Part shown: piece after piece, positions 33,733-41,059 of the stretch
Numbering within the stretch: position 1 is the stretch's first letter
Layout of the letters: every line of letters begins with the position of its first letter
Assembly (NCBI RefSeq): GCF_037153975.1
Contig: NZ_JBBAYJ010000016.1
Coordinates: forward strand, 1 to 64,000
Source of the DNA: Aquipuribacter sp. SD81
GTDB lineage: Bacteria > Actinomycetota > Actinomycetes > Actinomycetales > JBBAYJ01
DNA: 64,000 nucleotides
Direction: 5' to 3'
The notes under the pieces: generated by a model
Told to the model about the DNA's origin: nothing
Database searches by the model: none
What the model saw: only the letters and a program-made list of their open reading frames with translations
Program-made: the position numbers and the translations under genes

Positions 33733-35025
33733 TCAGGCGGCGGGCTGCAGCGCGGGGGAGACGGGGCCGGGAGCCGGGGCCCCGGCCTGCGGCGTGCGGG
33801 AGGCGCCGGTCCGGCGCCGCACGGCCGCCCCCACGCGGGAGCGCACCGAGCGGGCCGCGCCCTTCGCGAGCATCGCGGCGGTCTGCGCGGCGCTCGTGTC
33901 GTTGGGCAGCGACATGCGGAACACCTCGCGCCACGCGGAGGCGACCTGCTGCGGCAGCGTGCCGGTCACGTAGGAGATGCCGTAGCGCTCGCAGATGTCG
34001 CGGATCTGCGGGGCGATCGTGTGGTACCGGTTGCTCGGCATGTCCGGGAAGAGGTGGTGCTCGATCTGGTGCGACAGGTTGCCGGTCGCGATGTGCATGG
34101 CCTTGGAGCCGCGGATGTTCGCCGAGCCGAGCATCTGGCGCAGGTACCACTCGCCGCGCGTCTCGCCGTCGATCGACTCCTTGGCGAAGGTCTCGACGCC
34201 CTCGGGGAAGTGACCGCACATGATCACGGAGTGGGTCCACAGGTTGCGGACGAGGTTCGCGACGCCGTTCGCCGCGAGGGTGTGGAGGAACGACGGGCCG
34301 CTCAGCAGCGGGTGGACGACGTAGTCCTTCGTCATCTGCCGGCGGATCTTGTGCAGGACGGCCTTCGTGTTCTTGCGGAAGGTCGGGTCGTCCGTCGTCT
34401 TGTTGTGCAGGTGCTTGCCGAGCTCGAGGTCGTACGCCGCGATGCCGTACTCGAAGAAGCACGCGTTGAGGAAGTTCCACAGCGGCTGCAGGACGAACGA
34501 CGGGTACCACTTCTGGTCCTCGTCGACGCGCATGATCCCGTAGCCCAGGTCGTTGTCGCGGCCGAGCACGTTGGTGAACGTGTGGTGCAGCTCGTTGTGG
34601 CTGTGCTTCCACAGGTCCGACGGGGAGGCGTTGTCCCACTCCCACGCCGTCGAGTGGATCTTCGGGTCGCGCATCCAGTCCCACTGGCCGTGCATGACGT
34701 TGTGCCCGATCTCCATGTTCTCGAGGATCTTCGCCACGCTCAGGCCGGCGGTGCCGACTATCCACGCCGGCGGGAACAGCGAGAACAGCAGCACGGCGCG
34801 GCTGCCGAGCTCGAGCGCGCGCTGCGCCGTGATGACGCGGCGGATGTAGGCGGCGTCGGCCTCCCCGCGCGAGTCGAACACCTCCTGTCGCAGCGCGTCG
34901 AGCTCGCGGCCCAGGGCCTCGACCTGCTCGGCGGACAGGTGCGCGGTGGGGTCGGGCTTGCCCGACGGCTTCGGCACGAAGGTGCGCTCGGTGGTGACGG
35001 TGGACAGCCGGGTGCTCGTGGCCAC
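33733..35025 (-). CDS. membrane fatty acid desaturase (DesA3-like)
   Basis: A 430-residue acyl desaturase. Its three histidine clusters are intact: HNVMH (108-112), HNELHH (143-148) and HQIEHH (319-324), which bind the di-iron site. Two hydrophobic membrane blocks lie between them. It would introduce a double bond into acyl-CoA or lipid-bound acyl chains, using electrons from the ferredoxin-reductase encoded just upstream. GTG at 35025 has AGGAG eight bases upstream. The basic Ala-rich tail after residue 390 is variable. Confidence 0.9.
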   Translation of the reverse strand: MATSTRLSTVTTERTFVPKPSGKPDPTAHLSAEQVEALGRELDALRQEVFDSRGEADAAYIRRVITAQRALELGSRAVLLFSLFPPAWIVGTAGLSVAKILENMEIGHNVMHGQWDWMRDPKIHSTAWEWDNASPSDLWKHSHNELHHTFTNVLGRDNDLGYGIMRVDEDQKWYPSFVLQPLWNFLNACFFEYGIAAYDLELGKHLHNKTTDDPTFRKNTKAVLHKIRRQMTKDYVVHPLLSGPSFLHTLAANGVANLVRNLWTHSVIMCGHFPEGVETFAKESIDGETRGEWYLRQMLGSANIRGSKAMHIATGNLSHQIEHHLFPDMPSNRYHTIAPQIRDICERYGISYVTGTLPQQVASAWREVFRMSLPNDTSAAQTAAMLAKGAARSVRSRVGAAVRRRTGASRTPQAGAPAPGPVSPALQPAA

Positions 35026-35049
35026 GGTGTTCTCCTGGGGTCTCGGTGG

Positions 35050-35079
35050 TGCAGGTCTCAGAGGTGCAGGTCTCAGAGG
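35050..35079. repeat. 15-bp perfect tandem duplication over a stop codon
   Basis: TGCAGGTCTCAGAGG occurs twice in a row and covers the stop of the reductase gene and part of the 47-bp gap to the desaturase. In the transcript it also repeats a CTCTGAGACC motif. Confidence 0.8.
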
Positions 35080-36209
35080 TCGATCTCGCACGGCCCGGCG
35101 GCGGCCGAGACGCAGGTCTGGATGCGGATGCCGTCCTCGGGGACGGCCGTGGTGAGCTCGCCGTCGCGCAGGTCGCGGACCGCGCCGGAGCGCAGCCCGG
35201 CCACGCAGCCGAAGCAGATGCCCATGCGGCAGCCGGACGGCATCAGGACGCCCGCCTCCTCGCCGGTGTCGAGCAGGGTCGAGGCACCGTCGGCGTCGAC
35301 GGTCGTGCCGCTGCGCGTGAAGGTGACGGTGCCGCCCTCGCCCGCCGCCACGACCGTCGGGCGGAAGCGCTCCGTGTGCAGGCGCCCGGCCACGCCGGCC
35401 GCCTCGAAGTGGGCCTCCGCGTCGTCGAGCAGCGCGGTCGGCCCGCACGCCCACGTCTCGCGCTGGCGCCAGTCAGGCACGACGTCGTCGAGCTCGGTCG
35501 GGCGGAGGATGCCGTCGGTCGCGGTGTGGCGCTCCACGAGGCGCAGCCGGCCCTCGGCGTGCCACGCGCGTAGCTGCGGGCCGAACACGACGTCGGCCGC
35601 CGTGGGCGCGGAGTGCACGACGACGACGTCGTCGAGCTCGGCGAGGTGGTTGCGCAGCATGCCCATGACCGGGGTGACGCCGGAGCCCGCGGTGAGGAAC
35701 AGCGTCGGGCCGCGGTGCGCGCCGAGGGTGAACTCGCCCGTCGCCTGGTCGAGGTGGACGAGCGCCCCGGGGCGCAGCCCGTCGCGCACGTGGCCGCTCA
35801 CGAGGCCGTCCGGGATCGCCTTCACGGTGATCGAGACGAGCCCGTCCGGGGCGTCGACGAGCGAGGTGAGGGAGTAGGCGCGCCAGCGGCGGACGCCGTC
35901 GACGTCCATGCCGATCCGCACGTACTGCCCGGGCACGTGGCCGGCCCAGTCGCGCCCGGGGCGCAGCCGCACCGTCGTGGCGTCGGGGGTCTCGCGGACG
36001 AGGTCGACGACCCGGGCCCGGAGCGGGGCGCCGGAGCGCAGCGGGGCGACGAGGTCGAGGTAGTCGTCCGGGACCAGCGGGGTGAGCGCGGCACCGGCGA
36101 CGCGCCGGGCGAGGGTGACGAGCCGCTGCCCGGAGGTCGCGACGCCGGCGGGCCGGCGGCTCTGCCGACGGGCCGGCCGGGGGTCCGGCGAGGTTCGGAG
36201 GAGTGCCAT
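35073..36209 (-). CDS. ferredoxin-NADP-type reductase with 2Fe-2S domain, desaturase partner
   Basis: A 378-residue oxidoreductase with a flavin-binding barrel (GQYVRIGMDVDGVRRWRAYSLTS), an NAD(P)-binding domain (LFLTAGSGVTPVMGML) and a C-terminal plant-type 2Fe-2S domain with CRMGICFGC and a late Cys in IQTCVS. It should pass electrons from NAD(P)H to the desaturase downstream. Start ATG 36209 is favoured over 36221, because 36221 abuts the operator and TATGGT lies seven bases before 36209 as a possible -10 of a leaderless transcript. The operator upstream suggests fatty-acid control. Confidence 0.88.
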   Translation of the reverse strand: MALLRTSPDPRPARRQSRRPAGVATSGQRLVTLARRVAGAALTPLVPDDYLDLVAPLRSGAPLRARVVDLVRETPDATTVRLRPGRDWAGHVPGQYVRIGMDVDGVRRWRAYSLTSLVDAPDGLVSITVKAIPDGLVSGHVRDGLRPGALVHLDQATGEFTLGAHRGPTLFLTAGSGVTPVMGMLRNHLAELDDVVVVHSAPTAADVVFGPQLRAWHAEGRLRLVERHTATDGILRPTELDDVVPDWRQRETWACGPTALLDDAEAHFEAAGVAGRLHTERFRPTVVAAGEGGTVTFTRSGTTVDADGASTLLDTGEEAGVLMPSGCRMGICFGCVAGLRSGAVRDLRDGELTTAVPEDGIRIQTCVSAAAGPCEIDL

Positions 36210-36221
36210 TGGTTCGACCAT

Positions 36222-36256
36222 AACCTACGGATGCGTAGGTTACGAGGTCGTAGGTT
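36222..36256. promoter_or_regulatory. CGTAGGTT operator upstream of the reductase/desaturase operon
   Basis: AACCTACG (36222-36229) and CGTAGGTT (36234-36241) form a perfect inverted repeat around GATG, and a third half-site CGTAGGTT lies at 36249-36256. This is the size and layout of a TetR-type site, as used by regulators of desaturase genes. It overlaps the probable promoter, so repression is likely. No regulator is encoded next to it. Confidence 0.6.
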
Positions 36257-36438
36257 GAAGTCCTGCTGTGGGACACCTCACCCCGACGGGGGCTCAAGGT
36301 CCGTGTCGTCCGGGCAGGCGGCGACCGGCCTCCTCTGCGCGTGGTGCTCCGTGCGGGTGAGCGCCACCTCCGCCGGTGTGCTCCCGCCCCGCCGCTGCCG
36401 ACCTGTGGGGTGAACCGGCCGCGCCCTGCGGTCCACGG

Positions 36439-39177
36439 ATGGTGACGGGGGTCGGAGTGGCGGCAGCGCGCGGCGGGAGCACCACCCGCCCCGTGAGGGA
36501 CCGGCCCGCGGGTCTGCCCGCCGGTCCGCATCCAGATCGACCCGTCCGTCCAGGCGTGCGTCTGCTCGAGGTGGGCCTCGCACTCGGCTGGCTCGGTGTC
36601 GCCGCGGTGCTCCTGCTGCGGCCGCTGCCCCCTGCGTCCGGCGCGGTCGTGTCGTACGTCGTGCAGTGCGCGACGGTGCTGGCCGCGGCCGCCGTGATGG
36701 CCGTCCGCGCCCGGCAGGCGCGCGGCGCGTTCCGGAGGGCGCGTGCGCTGCTGGCGGCGTGCCTCGTCGTGACCGCGGCTGCGGGCGTGCTCGCGACGGT
36801 CATCCGGCTCGCGCACGACGGTGACCCGCCGGTGCCGTCGCTGGCGGACGTCGTGCACTTCGCCTTCCTGCCCCTGTGCGTCGCCGGGCTGCTCTGCTAC
36901 CCGCTGCGGGACGACGACGAGGGGTCGTGGACACGCGTCCTGCTCGACGGGGTCGTCGCGGCGAGCGCGCTGTGGTTCGTGCTGTGGACGGTGCTCCTCG
37001 AGCCGGCCGGGGTCGGCGGGCTGCCGCTCGCCACCCTCGTGACCGCCGTCGGGTACCCCGCGACCGACGTGCTCGTCGCCGCGACGGCCGCCGGCATGAT
37101 GCTGCGGGTCGCGCCGCGTGCGCGGCGCGAGCTCACCCTCATCGCGGCCGGCGTCACCGCCTACGGCGTCTCCGACGTCGCGTACACCGTGCTGACGGTG
37201 CAGGGGGCCTACCGGCCCGACAGCTGGGTCGGCGTGCTGGCCGAGGGCGGCATCCTGCTCCTGCTGCTCGCCGCCGTGCGGGCCGACGCGTCGCCGCGCG
37301 CCGTCGCCGACGGCGGGGAGGGGTCCGCGTGGTGGGCGTGCGTGCCGTACCTCGCGGTGCTGGCCGCCATCGTGACGGGCTCGTCGGCCGCCGTGGTCCG
37401 TGGGCAGCTCGACGCCTCGGCCGTCCTGCTCGCCGCCGTGCTCGTGACCGCCATGCTCGCCCGACAGCTGGTCGCGCACCGGGACCGGGGCGGCGCGCTG
37501 CGCCGCGTGCGCGAGAGCCGGGCGCTGTTCCGCTCCCTCGTCGTGAGCTCCAGCGACCTCATCACCCTGCACGACGTCGACGGCACGATCCGCTGGTCGA
37601 GCCCGGCGGTCACCACCCTCACCGGTCTCGACCTCGAGGACCTGCGGCGCACGCACCCGCGCGAGCTGCTGCACCCCGACGACGTCGCCGTCGTGAGGGA
37701 CCTGCGCCGTGCGCTCACCGCGGACCCCGGCGAGCCCGGCCGCGTGCACGTGCGGCTGCGAGCCGCCGACGGGTCGTGGCGCTGGTGCGAGTCGGTCGTG
37801 CGCAACCTGCTCGACGAGCCGGGCGTCGCCGGCGTGGTGTGCAACACCCGCGACGTCCACGAGTCGTACGTGCTGGCCGAGCGGTTGCGGCACGACGCCT
37901 CCCACGACTCCCTCACGGGCCTGCCGAACCTGGCCGCCGCGCGTGCGGAGCTGCGCCGCGTCCACGAGGCGGGCGCCGACCCGGTGCCGGTGGTCGCGAT
38001 GGTCGACCTCGACGGGTTCAAGGAGGTCAACGACACGTTCGGCCACCTCGTCGGTGACCGGCTGCTCGTCGCGGTCGCCGGCGCCGTGCGCGGCTGCGTG
38101 CGCGCGCCGGACCTCGTGGCGCGGGTCGGCGGTGACGAGTTCGTGCTCGTGCTGCACGACGCGGCCGCCGCGGAGGGCGTCGCCCGACGGGTGCTCGAGG
38201 CGCTGCGGCGGCCGATGAGCGTGGCCGGGCGCCCGCTGGCGGTGCGGGCGAGCATCGGGCTCGCGCCGCTGCACGCGGACGGGCCCGAGGCGACGCTGCG
38301 CGACGCCGACCTCGCGATGTACGCGGCCAAGGAGGCCGGCCGGGACCGGCTGGTGTGGGCGCACCCGTCCATGCACGAGGCTGCCGCCGCACGGGCCGAG
38401 ATCGTCGCCGAGCTCCGGCAGGTGCTCGACGCCGGCGGGCTGACGCTGCACTACCAGCCGATCGTCGACCTGGCGGACGGTTCGCTGTCGGGCGTCGAGG
38501 CGCTGCTGCGCTGGTTCCGCGAGGACGGCTCGGCAGTGCCGCCCGACGTGTTCGTGCCCGTCGCGGAGGCGACGGGGCTCATGACGGCCGTCGACGAGTG
38601 GGTGCTCGACCACGCGTGCGCGGACCTCGCCGCCTGGCGGCGCGGTGGGGCGGACGTGCCGCAGGTGAGCGTCAACGTGTCCCGGCGCCACCTGACCGTC
38701 GGGCTGCCCGCCCTGGTGGCTGCTTCGCTCGCCCGGCACGGCCTGACGGGGGCGGACCTGTGCCTGGAGGTGACGGAGAGTGCGGTCGCGCCGGACCCTG
38801 CGACGGCGGTGGCCGTGCTCGAGGCCGTGCGCGCGACGGGCGTGCGGGTCGCGCTCGACGACTTCGGCACGGGCCAGTCGTCGCTGTCGCAGCTGGCGGA
38901 CCTGCCCGTCGACGTCGTGAAGATCGACAAGTCGTTCGTCGCGAGGTCGGAGGCCGAGGGCGGTCGGCAGCTGCTGCGCTCGGTGCTCGCGATGTGCCGG
39001 GCGCTCGGGCTGCGCGTGGTGGTCGAGGGCGTCGAGGACCTCGCGACGCTGCCGGCGCTGCGGGCCGACGGCTGCCACCTCGGTCAGGGGTATGCGCTCG
39101 GGCGGCCGAGCCCCGCGCACGTCGTGGCCGGTCGGGCCCGAGCCGACGACGGCGTCGCCGTAGCCCCGCTCGGCTGA
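36439..39177 (+). CDS. membrane PAS-GGDEF-EAL cyclic-di-GMP protein
   Basis: About 912 residues from ATG 36439, with no clear ribosome binding site; GTG 36442 and ATG-like starts upstream are alternatives. The first 350 residues hold about nine or ten membrane helices. They are followed by a PAS domain (SLVVSSSDLITLHDVDGTIRW), a GGDEF domain intact at 564-568 and an EAL domain with Glu687 (VEALLRW), LDDFGTG and VVEGVE. Both catalytic motifs are preserved. It is divergent from the desaturase operon and makes the second c-di-GMP enzyme of this window, distinct in its sensor part. Confidence 0.9.
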   Translation: MVTGVGVAAARGGSTTRPVRDRPAGLPAGPHPDRPVRPGVRLLEVGLALGWLGVAAVLLLRPLPPASGAVVSYVVQCATVLAAAAVMAVRARQARGAFRRARALLAACLVVTAAAGVLATVIRLAHDGDPPVPSLADVVHFAFLPLCVAGLLCYPLRDDDEGSWTRVLLDGVVAASALWFVLWTVLLEPAGVGGLPLATLVTAVGYPATDVLVAATAAGMMLRVAPRARRELTLIAAGVTAYGVSDVAYTVLTVQGAYRPDSWVGVLAEGGILLLLLAAVRADASPRAVADGGEGSAWWACVPYLAVLAAIVTGSSAAVVRGQLDASAVLLAAVLVTAMLARQLVAHRDRGGALRRVRESRALFRSLVVSSSDLITLHDVDGTIRWSSPAVTTLTGLDLEDLRRTHPRELLHPDDVAVVRDLRRALTADPGEPGRVHVRLRAADGSWRWCESVVRNLLDEPGVAGVVCNTRDVHESYVLAERLRHDASHDSLTGLPNLAAARAELRRVHEAGADPVPVVAMVDLDGFKEVNDTFGHLVGDRLLVAVAGAVRGCVRAPDLVARVGGDEFVLVLHDAAAAEGVARRVLEALRRPMSVAGRPLAVRASIGLAPLHADGPEATLRDADLAMYAAKEAGRDRLVWAHPSMHEAAAARAEIVAELRQVLDAGGLTLHYQPIVDLADGSLSGVEALLRWFREDGSAVPPDVFVPVAEATGLMTAVDEWVLDHACADLAAWRRGGADVPQVSVNVSRRHLTVGLPALVAASLARHGLTGADLCLEVTESAVAPDPATAVAVLEAVRATGVRVALDDFGTGQSSLSQLADLPVDVVKIDKSFVARSEAEGGRQLLRSVLAMCRALGLRVVVEGVEDLATLPALRADGCHLGQGYALGRPSPAHVVAGRARADDGVAVAPLG

Positions 39178-39223
39178 GTCGCCCCCGGTCGACCAGGACC
39201 GGTGCTCTGCTCGCGGAGAACGG

Positions 39224-39242
39224 TTCACCTACGAGGGGTGAG
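39224..39242. promoter_or_regulatory. operator copy 5 (TTCACCT-ACGAG-GGGTGAG)
   Basis: Last and most divergent copy of the palindrome family, ending 60 bases before the LapA-like gene. The longer spacing leaves room for a leader with the GAGGAGG ribosome binding site. Confidence 0.4.
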
Positions 39243-39302
39243 GTGAGGTCCGCGACATCCTGAGGACACTCTGTCGCGACCCCGCCCTTGAGGAGGTCTG
39301 CG

Positions 39303-39599
39303 ATGAGCGCACCGGACGTCGTTCCGCCTACACCGTCGGACGGGCCGCCGGCTGCGGGGCGGGCCGGGCTCAGCGGCGGCACGATCGCGACGGGGGGAGG
39401 CGTCGCCGGGCTGGTCGTGTTCATGGCGCAGAACCGCGACGACGCGACGCTGACGTTCCTGCTGTGGAGCTTCACGTGGCCGCTGTGGCTGCTCGTGCTC
39501 GTCTCTGCCGTGCTCGGGTCGCTGGTCTGGATCGGGCTCGGGGTGCTGCGCCGCCACCGGCGCCGGGTCGCGCGCCGAGCCGCGCGTCGCGGCAGCTGA
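39303..39599 (+). CDS. LapA (DUF1049) family membrane protein
   Basis: A 98-residue protein with two membrane helices: the first holds VVFMAQNRDDATLTFLLWSF, the LapA signature of FxxQN followed by V/T-x-F, and the second PLWLLVLVSAVLGSLVWIGLG. A basic tail RRHRRRVARR ends it. LapA proteins support membrane assembly steps in enterobacteria; the role in actinomycetes is unknown. GAGGAGG seven bases upstream of ATG 39303 fixes the start. Confidence 0.82.
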   Translation: MSAPDVVPPTPSDGPPAAGRAGLSGGTIATGGGVAGLVVFMAQNRDDATLTFLLWSFTWPLWLLVLVSAVLGSLVWIGLGVLRRHRRRVARRAARRGS

Positions 39600-39664
39600 G
39601 CGACGGCCGTTCCCTACGCGCACGTGGCCTGGTCCTCAGACGGTCCGGCACACTGGGGTGCCCA

Positions 39665-39757
39665 GGAGGGCTGTCCGAGTGGCCGATGGAGACGGTCTTG
39701 AAAACCGTTGGGCGGGTACCCACTCCCGTCTCGTGGGTTCGAATCCCACGCCCTCCG
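39665..39757 (+). tRNA. tRNA-Ser (anticodon TGA)
   Basis: A 93-base class II tRNA. The acceptor stem GGAGGGC pairs with GCCCTCC, the anticodon loop CTTGAAA gives TGA, a long variable arm follows, and the T arm is GTGGGTTCGAATCCCAC. The discriminator is G and CCA is not encoded. The base composition changes downstream, so its 3' end is a likely integration site, though no second copy of that end is present in the window. Confidence 0.93.
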
Positions 39758-40193
39758 CACCTGGGGTTTTGTGGGTCTGACCTGCAACGATGCGGATTCG
39801 CTTGGCCTTCGGGTCGCGCGCTACTGGTCCGGCTGTGTCCGGCCGTGAGCAGCCGTATACGGCTGGCTGTGCCCTATGAGTGCCCTCGGGAGGTCGTCCC
39901 GTTAGAGCGGGACTTGGCAGCGCCTGAGGTGGCGCACAGCGAACTGTCGGTTCGCCACGGGCGCTGCCAGAGCCCCGTCAGAGCGGGACGACGCGCCTGA
40001 GGTGATGCACGGGGAAGCGTCGGTTCACCACGGGGCCGTGAGAGACCCAGCGAAGACTTGGCAGACCTCGCCAGTACACGACGCGGGGCCTCACACCTCG
40101 GCGCTCGCGGACGAAGATCGCAGGCGGCCTGGACGCATGAAGCTTCTTGCGACTTGCACTACGCCGGCGGGTCTCACCTCGGAAGGGCCGCCC
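39758..40193. other. 436-bp gene-free stretch with palindromes and a duplicated hairpin
   Basis: No convincing gene. It contains a perfect 14-bp palindrome AGCCGTATACGGCT at 39851-39864 and a duplicated block at 39904-40033 (separate entry). It lies between the tRNA-Ser 3' end and the 3' end of the leftward metallo-beta-lactamase gene. It could hold integrase arm sites or a non-coding RNA; I cannot tell which. Confidence 0.5.
39904..40033. repeat. two-copy diverged repeat with internal hairpin
   Basis: Two copies of about 55 bp (39904-39960 and 39980-40033) share AGAGCGGGAC, GCGCCTGAGGTG and GTCGGTTC-CCACGG blocks. In each, the GTGGCG/GTGATG stretch faces CGCCAC/CACCAC and can form a stem; one pair differs by a compensating change. 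Copy 1 is also enclosed by TGGCAGCGCC and GGGCGCTGCCA, which can pair. Confidence 0.65.
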
Positions 40194-41051
40194 TCAGACG
40201 ACGGTCGGCTTGAGCGTGTGGCGGAGCGTGAACACTTGCATGAGCAACGAAGACCCGCAGTAGGTGTGACCACTCGCCGGACATCCGCTGCATCCCGACG
40301 TCCGTTGCGTGCAGGCAACCTCAGAAACGCTTGCTGCGGCAGAAATCACCCCGAGGTGAGGGTGCGCGTAAGTGTTTTCGGCCCCAACTGAGACAATCGT
40401 GGCGTCCGGATTGGTGCTCGATAGTAGTTTCTTGGCGATTGACAGAGTTGGGTCGCCGTGCAATTCGGCTCCGTGATGGGGCCACCGCAACACGGACGCT
40501 TGCCCCAGTCCGCTCGACAAAAGGCGCGACCAAGTGGACGCGACAGCATCGCCGCCGATGAGAATGCGAACGTTGCCCACCAGCACTTCTACGACTGCGG
40601 ACGCCTCATTCCGCCTCCCCTTCACGTAGGCGGAAGATATTTCGGCGTGGGTCGGCGCCAGCAGACGCCACTTGATGCTGCCAACCGACCCACTCGCAGG
40701 GTATGCAGCTGGATTGAGGGAGCCTGGTGGAAGATTAAGAAACGTTTTCAGCGTACTTCTGATGCCGCTGCGCCCGTAAGGAGGCTCGGGAAACAGCGTG
40801 TCGTGGTTGTAGAAGACCTGCGGCGGCAGGAAACTTCTGGCGAGCCGAGCGACCCCGCCGTAGTGATCACGATCCCAATGGGTTACCAGTACAGCCGCCA
40901 AATGCAGATTGTTCGTTCTCAGAAAGGCAGCAATTCGGTTCGCCGCATGGCTCGGGCAGTCCACGATTAGCGCTGCTCTAGACAGTGAGTCGACCATCAA
41001 GGTGCAGTCCCCCTGGCCAACGTCGATGAAGTACAATTCGGCGAGTGTCAT
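40194..41051 (-). CDS. ComEC/Rec2-like metallo-beta-lactamase fold hydrolase
   Basis: A 285-residue MBL-fold protein of the type found at the C-terminus of ComEC. It starts ELYFIDVGQGDCTLM and carries metal ligands in THWDRDHYGG (His58, Asp60, Asp62, His63), then ILIGGDA and the PHHG site, ending near NTYAHPH. There is no membrane part, so it is a cytoplasmic hydrolase, probably on nucleic acid. The C-terminal Cys-rich tail (CTQRTSGCSGC) may bind zinc. CAGGAG 11 bases before ATG 41051 lies inside the end of the methylase gene: a two-gene operon. Confidence 0.8.
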   Translation of the reverse strand: MTLAELYFIDVGQGDCTLMVDSLSRAALIVDCPSHAANRIAAFLRTNNLHLAAVLVTHWDRDHYGGVARLARSFLPPQVFYNHDTLFPEPPYGRSGIRSTLKTFLNLPPGSLNPAAYPASGSVGSIKWRLLAPTHAEISSAYVKGRRNEASAVVEVLVGNVRILIGGDAVASTWSRLLSSGLGQASVLRWPHHGAELHGDPTLSIAKKLLSSTNPDATIVSVGAENTYAHPHLGVISAAASVSEVACTQRTSGCSGCPASGHTYCGSSLLMQVFTLRHTLKPTVV

Positions 41052-41059
41052 CGACTTCT

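Noticed and set aside
35473-39228. 1251-codon open frame antisense to the PAS-GGDEF-EAL gene
   Set aside because: His/Arg/Gly-rich composition typical of the opposite strand of GC-rich genes; the plus strand encodes complete PAS, GGDEF and EAL domains.
39904-40033. Retron msr/msd RNA
   Set aside because: No reverse transcriptase gene lies anywhere in the window, so the duplicated hairpins cannot be assigned to a retron.
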